From assembly GCA_003599475.1 (NCBI GenBank), contig QZKK01000204.1, forward strand, positions 1 through 20,618: a stretch of DNA of 20,618 nucleotides, written 5' to 3'. Positions 14,780 through 20,618 of the stretch are shown piece by piece. The notes beneath the pieces were generated by a model. It worked only from the letters and a program-made list of their open reading frames with translations. It was not told where the DNA came from and searched no databases. This DNA is from Desulfobacteraceae bacterium (GTDB lineage Bacteria > Desulfobacterota > Desulfobacteria > Desulfobacterales > SURF-15). The position numbers and the translations under genes are program-made. How positions within the stretch are numbered: the stretch's first letter is position 1; every line of letters starts with the position of its first letter.

Positions 14780-14811
14780 CTTAATCACTTGATGTCAAAT
14801 TTTCGATTAAG
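14780..14811 (-). promoter_or_regulatory. Inverted repeats upstream of the Crp/Fnr gene, possible operator
   Basis: CTTAATC (14780-14786) and GATTAAG (14805-14811) form a perfect inverted repeat. Between them lies TTGATGTCAA (14789-14798), with TTGA/TCAA arms like an FNR/CRP half-site pair with short spacing. The 245-base gap 14696-14940 has no gene and no clear terminator for the upstream operon. Confidence 0.35.
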
Positions 14812-14940
14812 GAACGACATTTTGAGCCGAACGGAAACCCCACGTTTACAAAACAATTCTCAGCGGTTATGTCTTGGAAAGGAATATAGTGCCAAGGGGA
14901 CTTTTAAAGGTGTAAATGCCCTGGGAGAAAACCCGTTATC

Positions 14941-15822
14941 TTAAGCGCGGAAATTTTTGATTCCGGTTATCGCCAGCTCATTTTTATCGATTTCTAAGGT
15001 TTTATCATCAATTCCAAGGCTTAGTCCCAGTAGTTGGGTGTAAAGGATCGAGGGCAGGGGCCGGGCTTCATTGCGTCGGGACAGCAGCATCTTTTGAACC
15101 CGGTCGAACTGGATCTGGCAATAGACACAGGCGCTGCATAGATAGTCGGCGCCGGATCGGATGGCGTCCTGGAGCTTTTTCTGAGTTAGATCCAGCGACA
15201 GCTCATCATCGACGCCCAGCAGGGGAGACCCGCAGCAGTCCAGCTTGGTCCGCCAGGCGATGCTTTCAGCACCGGTAAGCTCAACCAGCCGGTCAAATAT
15301 GGACGGCGCAATCGGATTGTCAAACCGGACGATGTCTTTGGGCCGCAGGAGATGACAGCCGTAGTGGGTGGCAATTTTAAGGCCGCTGAAGCTTCTGGCC
15401 ACCATGTTTCGGATCTTAACGAGACCGATGTCGTTAAACAGCAGCTCGAAGAGATGCTTGACTTCAACCGGCTGCCGACAGGTCAGGCCTTCTTTTTCGA
15501 GGGTGGCATTGACTTCCTGGTGCAGGGGCGGGTTTTTCTTCAAGGCGTGCTGGACATGCCGGAGGCTGTTGAAGCAGCAGTTGCAGAAGGTTAGGATGTT
15601 GGCACCGTTGCTTTCGGCCAGGGCCAGGTTGCGGGCCCCGGCAAGAGTATACGCCTTGACGTCGATGCTTTTTAAGGGGTAGCCGCAGCAGTTAAATTCT
15701 TTGATATCTTTGAATCGCACCCCGAGTTTTCGCAATACGGCATCCGTGGAGGATTCGTATTGTTTTGCAAAAATCGAGGTGGGGCAACAGCGAAATAAGG
15801 CATAAGTCATGATCGTTTCCAT
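14941..15822 (-). CDS. hdrB: HdrB-like protein with two CCG domains
   Basis: A 293-residue protein matching heterodisulfide reductase subunit B. Two complete cysteine motifs are visible: Cys12/13, Cys45-Cys46 (FNCCGYPL), Cys80-Cys83 (CNCC); and Cys156 (YGCHLLRP), Cys196-Cys197 (DCCGSPL), Cys229/Cys232 (CSACVYCQ). In methanogen HdrB these bind the two non-cubane [4Fe-4S] clusters that reduce the CoM-S-S-CoB disulfide. An intact set suggests a working thiol/disulfide-type site, substrate unknown. It is the last gene of the apr/qmo/hdr-like operon. The ATG at 15822 has AAAGGA very close; ATG 15810 (MTYALFRCC) is an alternative that fits the family N-terminus. Confidence 0.92.
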   Translation of the reverse strand: METIMTYALFRCCPTSIFAKQYESSTDAVLRKLGVRFKDIKEFNCCGYPLKSIDVKAYTLAGARNLALAESNGANILTFCNCCFNSLRHVQHALKKNPPLHQEVNATLEKEGLTCRQPVEVKHLFELLFNDIGLVKIRNMVARSFSGLKIATHYGCHLLRPKDIVRFDNPIAPSIFDRLVELTGAESIAWRTKLDCCGSPLLGVDDELSLDLTQKKLQDAIRSGADYLCSACVYCQIQFDRVQKMLLSRRNEARPLPSILYTQLLGLSLGIDDKTLEIDKNELAITGIKNFRA

Positions 15823-15839
15823 CTATCCTTTCAGTAACA

Positions 15840-15918
15840 GTTCAGCCACCAAGACACAAAGGCACGAAGAAAGAATTTTTCCAATAAACTTAGTGCCTTG
15901 TTGACTTAGTGGCTGAAC
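15840..15918 (-). repeat. 79-bp palindromic intergenic element inside the operon
   Basis: The ends are a perfect 10-bp inverted repeat, GTTCAGCCAC (15840-15849) and GTGGCTGAAC (15909-15918). Pairing continues imperfectly inward (AAGGCAC against GTGCCTT), giving a long hairpin. It resembles CACCAAG-type dispersed elements that I recall from many bacterial genomes. It carries no ORF. Confidence 0.75.
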
Positions 15919-15937
15919 GATTACCCCTTTCAAAAGG

Positions 15938-17722
15938 TTAAACTGTTACGGTCACCTTGTCCTTGGTCCGTTGGATTGCGATGTTTTTTAATTCATAAAA
16001 CAAGTCGGTGATTTGAACTCCCTGGGGGCAATGGTCCTGGCATCGATAGCACCCAAGGCAGGCCCACAGCATCCGTGAGCTCATGATCAAATCGGTAAGA
16101 CCCCAGGACAGGGCGTGCATAATCTGGTGTGGGACCAGTCCCAAAGCCGCTTGGGGATTATCGAAATGATGCATGATCGGACAGGCGGTCGTGCAGGTTT
16201 TACAATTATAACAAAATGAAAATGTACTGCCTTGAGCCGACAGACGAAGCCTGTTTTTAAGCGTATCCTCTCTGTGGGTCCAATCTATCGTATTGTCCCG
16301 AAGATTTGATTTATATTCATTGGAAATTGCTTCTTTGGCCAATTTTATCGGGTTCCGATACTGTTCAGCTCCTATGGCATCTTGCATCAAACCCCGATAG
16401 AGGGAAAGGGGCGAGAGAATCAACAGCTCGGGACATTCCTTTTGCAGCAAAGCTTCCCGCGCACTGAACCACAGTTCCTGAAGGTTGATTCCCACCGGGC
16501 AAACTCCGGTGCAGCGCAGGCAGTTGGTGCACAGATACAATCCTTCCTGGATTGTTTGGGCGTCCTGCCTTGAAAGACTGCTACCGGATGCCAGCCTTTT
16601 GAGCGCAGCGATTTTTTCAGAAGGAAGAATGTTGACGTTGGGAATTTCTTCAAACACGACCCCCACCGAACAGCGCAGGGTGCAGGCGCCGCAGTGGGTG
16701 CAGGCGTCGAGCTCCACGATCTGGCGGGTGGCGATATTGGCCGGGTCCGAGGTTTCCCGGTCCATGACCGCATTGGCCAGCAGGCAGATGGGGCCGGCAA
16801 AGATATGAAGCATCTTGCTGAACGGCAGATAAGCCAGCCCGATAAAACAGGCCAGAAAATGAAGATGCCATAGAAACGTCGGCAGTCCGGCCGAGTCCAG
16901 CCCCATGGCCACCGGTGCGATGGCCCTAGCCACGCCGTACCCCATAAACGCCCAATGGGGGCGCGAATGGCAGGAGATGCAGCTTTCGTTCAGGTCCCGT
17001 CCCCTTTCAAGGGCATCCTCCTCAAAGGGGCCTTTCAGATCGGGTGAGACAACCCCGTATTCCTGAACCCAGAGGGATTCCAGGGCATGAAGTTCTTCTT
17101 CGTCCCCGGGGTGGGCATAGGCTTCCACCATTTCCTGGTAACGGGTGTAGGAAGTGATTTTGATCCCCTCCATCAGAAACCCTGAAATCAGGATGACGGC
17201 CAGGATGATGATGACGTAATGGTCCATGGGACTTGTGCGCAGGCGCGGCAGCTTCATGAAAAAGCGCCGGTAGAGGGCCAGGCCCAGGCCCGCCATGACC
17301 ATGAGGCCGAAGAAATCCCGCAGGAACATGAAGGGATTTAACGTCGAGTAATAAGAACTGAAAAGAGAACCCGTTATGATTTTATCGAGGGCGTGCATCA
17401 TCAGCAGCAGCATAAACCCGCCGTAAATAAGCATATGCATCCACCAGCGAAGCAGGCTTTCCTTGAGGGTGCGGGTCTGCAGGAGCATGCCGGAAACCAG
17501 CACTTCGAGCAGCGTCAGGATTTGTGGGCTGAAAACGGTCAGTACGATACCTCTGACCGCCGCAAGCATCCGTTTAGCCGCCGGAACGTCAGCGGCAGCC
17601 GGCGAAAGGCTGTAACGGAACCAGGTCGATACCTTGTACACCAGGCCGATGGTAAAGATCGCGATGGCTATGTATAAACTAACGGTAAGGAACATCATCG
17701 ATTCTGCTTTTTCAGGATACAC
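15938..17722 (-). CDS. Membrane heme b/heme c/Fe-S electron-transfer protein (HdrE/NarI-like plus two HdrC-like modules)
   Basis: This 594-residue protein has about five or six membrane helices in residues 10-320 of NarI/HdrE/QmoC type, with histidines suited to bind heme b (His96, His110, His286, His288, His306). A soluble loop between helices carries CISCH (248-252), a c-type heme site that should face the periplasm. The C-terminal half has four [4Fe-4S] motifs: Cys341/344/347/351, 398/401/404/408, 504/507/510/514 and 555/558/561/565, that is two tandem HdrC-like units. QmoC normally has one HdrC and one HdrE part and no heme c. It probably passes electrons between the membrane (quinone or periplasmic cytochrome) and the QmoB-like and HdrB subunits. 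The start is a GTG 11 bases after the previous stop; ATG 17698 is an alternative. Confidence 0.85.
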   Translation of the reverse strand: MYPEKAESMMFLTVSLYIAIAIFTIGLVYKVSTWFRYSLSPAAADVPAAKRMLAAVRGIVLTVFSPQILTLLEVLVSGMLLQTRTLKESLLRWWMHMLIYGGFMLLLMMHALDKIITGSLFSSYYSTLNPFMFLRDFFGLMVMAGLGLALYRRFFMKLPRLRTSPMDHYVIIILAVILISGFLMEGIKITSYTRYQEMVEAYAHPGDEEELHALESLWVQEYGVVSPDLKGPFEEDALERGRDLNESCISCHSRPHWAFMGYGVARAIAPVAMGLDSAGLPTFLWHLHFLACFIGLAYLPFSKMLHIFAGPICLLANAVMDRETSDPANIATRQIVELDACTHCGACTLRCSVGVVFEEIPNVNILPSEKIAALKRLASGSSLSRQDAQTIQEGLYLCTNCLRCTGVCPVGINLQELWFSAREALLQKECPELLILSPLSLYRGLMQDAIGAEQYRNPIKLAKEAISNEYKSNLRDNTIDWTHREDTLKNRLRLSAQGSTFSFCYNCKTCTTACPIMHHFDNPQAALGLVPHQIMHALSWGLTDLIMSSRMLWACLGCYRCQDHCPQGVQITDLFYELKNIAIQRTKDKVTVTV

Positions 17723-17733
17723 CCCAATCGAAG

Positions 17734-20082
17734 TTAAATCTTAAAGGGATTGGGACCCATACCTTTAAGGTCTTTGATGTATGTATTCAGAACAGCGACA
17801 TATTTATTTGCATCCCTTATTTCAAGATTCACGAAGCGAACCCTTTCGGGTTCAATCATCATCGTTTTGAGTTTGTCGCTTAAATCTCCGCTTCGCTTCT
17901 GGACCAGCTTGCTTCCTCTGATGTAGTGGCATTGGTCGTCTTTACAGCCGGCAATTAAAACACCATCGATCCCCAGCGAGAGCGCATCGGCCACAAGAGC
18001 GTTATTGACCGATCCGGCGCACGATACCTTAATGATTATGGCATTGGGCGGGACAGAAAGCCCCTGGTCCACGGCCGCCCGGGCGGCTTTATAAGCATCG
18101 TTCTCACATAGAAGCGCCAGGATGACCGGTTCTTTTTTGCCCATAAAGGAAGTGTTGATCGCTTCAATCTGGACCGCCATCTGTTTAATGGTATTGTGGT
18201 TGAGAGAAATTACCGCAAGCGGGCAAATGCCCATACAGTTTCCACACTGCCGGCAACGGGCCAGATCCGGAGCAGGAAATCCTTTTTCATCGAAAACAAA
18301 GCTGGAAAAGGGGCACTCCTCCATGCAGCGTTTACACTGGTCGCACTTGGTTTTATTCACCACCGGATAGGTCGGTTCGATCCGGACGGTGCCCTCCAGA
18401 TATTTCAGCGCCTGCACGGCGGATCGGTGACTCGAATCAATCGATTGGGATACATTCATCGGTTCGCGGCAGCTTCCCCCCACATAAATCCCGGTTCTTT
18501 GGCTTTCCTCGGGATGGCATTGGAGGTGTGATTCAAAAAAATGATATGGGTTTTGAGGCAGCTTGAGAACTTGGGCGGCTTCCCGGGATCCGCCCGAAGG
18601 GCACATGCCGCCTGCCAAAACCAGCAGGTCGAGATTCATCGTGATTCTCTTATCCAGCAGCGGGTCTAGAACCGTTACATTCAACTTCCCCTGATTGTCA
18701 CATTCGACTTTTGCCGGTCGATCGCGAACAAAGGTGACGTCGCCCGATTCCCTGGCTCTGCGGTAAAGATCCTCCTCAAAACCTGAAGTGCGTATATGCT
18801 GGTAGAAGACATAACATTTTGCATCTGGAACCAGTTCTTTGAAATAAAGGATTTGCTTCAAGGTCGCCGAGCAGCAGACGGAAGAACAGTATGGAAGGTG
18901 TCGCTCATCCCGGCTTCCTGCGCATTGGATAAACCCGACTTCCTTCAAGCCACTTAAAGATAATTTTCCAGGGTGGGTCTGCTGCCGGCCATGGGACGAA
19001 AGGAGTTGTTCCATCTCCAGGTTGCTGATGATGTTATCGTAGCGACCGTAGCCGTATTCTTCAACTTTGGAAAGAGGATAGATGTCCCAGCCGGTTGTAA
19101 CCAGAACCGCTCCGACCCGGAGCTGTTCTTCTGAATGGGTTTGGTTCAGATCGACGGCCTTTGCAGGACAAATCTTTTCGCACTCCCTGCATTCCGGCGG
19201 GCAATGTTCCCGCTCAATCACGAAAGCGGATGGAAAAGGCATCGGAATCGGCGGATGAATCGCCTTCATATCATTAGAAACCGGAAAAGCCCCCGGGATT
19301 TCCTTGGGGCAGACGGTCATGCATTCTCCGCAGGCATTACAATTTGTTTCACTGACAAAGCGGGGTTTCTTTTGAACCGTTGCCATGAAATTCCCAGGGC
19401 TTCCCGAGAGGGCTTCCACTTTGGATAGGGTATGAAACTCTACATGGTCTGATTCGTTCAGTTTCTGCAGTATAAATTCCAGTCCGCAGTGTGGATCGCA
19501 GATTCGGGGGTAAAACCGGGAAAGGAGTGCGACCTTTCCGCCCACTCCGCTTTCCTTTTCAACGAGATGCACCTGTTTTCCCAGTGCAGCCAGCGATTCG
19601 GCCGCGTGAAGACCCGCCACGCCCGCTCCGATGATCAGAATGGCATCTGAAGCGGGAAGCTCGATGGGTTCCAGGGGTTCAAGGATCCGGGTCCGGGCAA
19701 GCGCCATCTGCATCAGAGCGGCGGCCTTGGCCGCCCGGATTTCCGCTGCGGTTCCCTTAAGACAGATCCCCTGGTCTTCCAGGTCGACCCATTCATGCAG
19801 ATAGGGATTGAGCCCCGTTGCAGACAATTGGCCCTTGATATGTTTCATTTGATAAGGGGTAAATCGTCCCACCCACAGGAATCGATCAATCTGTTTGTTT
19901 TCCACACCGTTTTCAAGCGAATCAAAGAAGGCGGGCGTCCACAGCTCATCGACAATTTCACAGCGGGCCACGTTTTTAGCCTTTGTGAATTTCTTGACTA
20001 GACTTTCAAGGTCGATGGGCTGGGAAAGCCGCCCTCCTTGATTCCATATGAATATGCCTATCTTGGGTACGATTTTATCCAT
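17734..20082 (-). CDS. qmoB: QmoB-like HdrA-MvhD fusion, FAD/Fe-S electron-transfer subunit
   Basis: A 782-residue cytoplasmic protein. FAD-binding GAGVAGLHAAE lies at 152-162 and HdrA cysteines at 195/199 (ICDPHCG). Ferredoxin motifs are at 248/251/254/258 and 294/298/301/305. HdrA-type QCAGSRD (387) and CSSVCCS (399-405) follow, with two more ferredoxin motifs at 580/583/586/590 and 610/613/616/620. A C-terminal MvhD domain shows LLCENDAY, VSCAGSVN and GCKDDQCHY, and ends MGPNPFK as I recall for QmoB. QmoB belongs to the quinone-interacting complex that exchanges electrons with APS reductase. Length is close to QmoB (about 750). The ATG shares one base with the aprB-like stop (TAATG), so they are coupled. 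No QmoA gene is adjacent. Confidence 0.93.
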   Translation of the reverse strand: MDKIVPKIGIFIWNQGGRLSQPIDLESLVKKFTKAKNVARCEIVDELWTPAFFDSLENGVENKQIDRFLWVGRFTPYQMKHIKGQLSATGLNPYLHEWVDLEDQGICLKGTAAEIRAAKAAALMQMALARTRILEPLEPIELPASDAILIIGAGVAGLHAAESLAALGKQVHLVEKESGVGGKVALLSRFYPRICDPHCGLEFILQKLNESDHVEFHTLSKVEALSGSPGNFMATVQKKPRFVSETNCNACGECMTVCPKEIPGAFPVSNDMKAIHPPIPMPFPSAFVIEREHCPPECRECEKICPAKAVDLNQTHSEEQLRVGAVLVTTGWDIYPLSKVEEYGYGRYDNIISNLEMEQLLSSHGRQQTHPGKLSLSGLKEVGFIQCAGSRDERHLPYCSSVCCSATLKQILYFKELVPDAKCYVFYQHIRTSGFEEDLYRRARESGDVTFVRDRPAKVECDNQGKLNVTVLDPLLDKRITMNLDLLVLAGGMCPSGGSREAAQVLKLPQNPYHFFESHLQCHPEESQRTGIYVGGSCREPMNVSQSIDSSHRSAVQALKYLEGTVRIEPTYPVVNKTKCDQCKRCMEECPFSSFVFDEKGFPAPDLARCRQCGNCMGICPLAVISLNHNTIKQMAVQIEAINTSFMGKKEPVILALLCENDAYKAARAAVDQGLSVPPNAIIIKVSCAGSVNNALVADALSLGIDGVLIAGCKDDQCHYIRGSKLVQKRSGDLSDKLKTMMIEPERVRFVNLEIRDANKYVAVLNTYIKDLKGMGPNPFKI

Positions 20083-20408
20083 TATTCCGGGTCTACTCTG
20101 TTTTTGTAGCGAAAGCGTTCTACGTTCCCGTAAATGTCCACACAGGTCCAGGTGATGTTATCCGTTCCCATCATCGGGATCAGCTTGGCGCCATGGTAAC
20201 CTAGCTGGTAAGGCATGCGGGTTTCAATGGCCCCCACCGGACAGACTTTCGTGCAGGACATGCAGTCCCAGCAATCACGAGGCTGCCTGCAGTAAGCCTT
20301 CTTGTTTTCGCCAAGAGTCATGAGATCTCCCGGGCAGATTTGCTCACAGAGTGTTTCTTCTTCAGCTTTGCAGCCGTCACATTTTTCCTTATCGATTCTT
20401 GGTGGCAT
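20082..20408 (-). CDS. aprB: AprB-like ferredoxin subunit with shortened tail
   Basis: A 108-residue protein starting MPPRIDKEKCDGCK. Two cluster motifs, Cys10/13/21/25 and Cys46/49/52/56 (CWDCMSCTKVCPVGAI), follow the AprB pattern, as do LIPMMGTDNITWT and YGNVERFRY. AprB carries electrons from the Qmo complex to AprA, the FAD subunit that reduces adenylyl sulfate to sulfite. Usual AprB proteins are about 140-170 residues and have a C-terminal tail wrapping AprA; here the protein stops right after the GNVERFRY segment. The start at 20408 is set by AAGGAGG (20417-20423); a longer frame exists but overlaps the aprA-like stop. The order aprA-aprB is opposite to the common aprB-aprA. Confidence 0.88.
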   Translation of the reverse strand: MPPRIDKEKCDGCKAEEETLCEQICPGDLMTLGENKKAYCRQPRDCWDCMSCTKVCPVGAIETRMPYQLGYHGAKLIPMMGTDNITWTCVDIYGNVERFRYKNRVDPE

Positions 20409-20427
20409 GTTGATTTCCTCCTTGATC

Positions 20428-20618
20428 TTATTGTTTGTACCGATCCCCGGCAACAATGGGCTCATAGGGTCGGGTGAACGTTTCGATTTCTCCTGTTTCT
20501 TTATTCCGTTTGCTTTCCACGAAACAATCGAATTTCGGATCCATATCCGGGTAATCCGATCTCGTCTGCCAGCCCTTCCAGCGGGTTTCTTTGCGGAACT
20601 GGATATGACGCAGGTGGG
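20428..20618 (-). CDS. aprA: AprA-like flavoprotein, C-terminal 62 residues (5' part beyond window)
   Basis: The open frame enters from the right edge and ends at TAA (20430-20428), 19 bases before the aprB-like start. The piece reads HLRHIQFRKETRWKGWQTRSDYP, then FDCFVESKRNKETGEIETFTRPY. The R-x-E/D-T-R-W-x-G, R-x-D-Y/F and F-V-x-S-K-x-N/D-x-x-T-G-E features match the C-terminus of dissimilatory APS reductase alpha subunits of the fumarate-reductase flavoprotein superfamily. The FAD and substrate-binding residues lie outside the window, so APS reductase activity cannot be judged. It is a subunit partner of the AprB-like protein. Confidence 0.75.
   Translation of the reverse strand, partial: HLRHIQFRKETRWKGWQTRSDYPDMDPKFDCFVESKRNKETGEIETFTRPYEPIVAGDRYKQ

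Noticed and set aside
14763..14798. Sigma-70 promoter for the Crp/Fnr gene (TTGACA or TTGACT hexamers)
   Set aside because: No acceptable -10 hexamer lies at 16-18 bases, so only the inverted repeats are reported.
14941..20618. Straightforward call of dissimilatory sulfate reduction genes
   Set aside because: Only the C-terminus of the AprA-like protein is visible, QmoA and sat are not in the window, and AprB is shortened, so APS reductase activity cannot be claimed.

Overview
The window looks like chromosomal DNA of a strictly anaerobic bacterium of the Desulfobacterota (former Deltaproteobacteria), probably a sulfate reducer or a syntrophic relative. The evidence is a cluster of AprA/AprB-like, QmoB-like, HdrB-like and HdrC-like redox proteins, two complete TRAP transporters, and heptamer-type intergenic repeats. 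The assignment is an inference; no rRNA or tRNA gene was seen.

Left part (1-5672, + strand): one apparent operon with the 3' part of a LeuC-type dehydratase, its LeuD-type small subunit, a TRAP transporter in the order dctM-dctP-dctQ (Tat-type signal on DctP), a 20-codon leader peptide and a class III CoA-transferase. No leuA or leuB is next to it. The unit reads more like uptake, CoA activation and hydration/dehydration of a branched dicarboxylic acid than leucine synthesis.

Middle (5673-9043): small single genes. They are a small membrane protein, an orphan Phd/YefM antitoxin with a promoter and two inverted repeats, dapF (- strand), an EthD-family protein and a conserved hypothetical protein (- strand). 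Between them lie two arrays of degenerate 7-bp repeats and a 716-bp non-coding stretch with a promoter and several hairpins.

9044-12180 (+): a second TRAP transporter, dctP-dctQ-dctM, probably for a monocarboxylate or 2-oxo acid, ended by a 13-bp-stem terminator. 12475-13967 (+): an ECF-type transporter pair (transmembrane T component plus ATPase with a His-rich tail, suggesting Ni/Co) without a neighbouring substrate-binding component.

Right part (14006 to the right edge, - strand): a Crp/Fnr regulator, preceded on the same strand by an operon coding, in transcription order, for AprA-like (C-terminal part only), AprB-like, a 782-residue QmoB-like HdrA-MvhD fusion, a 594-residue membrane protein joining a NarI/HdrE-like heme b domain, a CXXCH heme c site and two HdrC-like modules, and an HdrB protein with two complete CCG motifs. 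No QmoA and no sat are present within the window. This mix of APS-reductase-like, Qmo-like and heterodisulfide-reductase-like parts is the best candidate here for an undescribed electron-transfer complex. It would link a cytoplasmic AprAB-like oxidoreductase to the membrane, with a thiol/disulfide-type HdrB site as a further partner.
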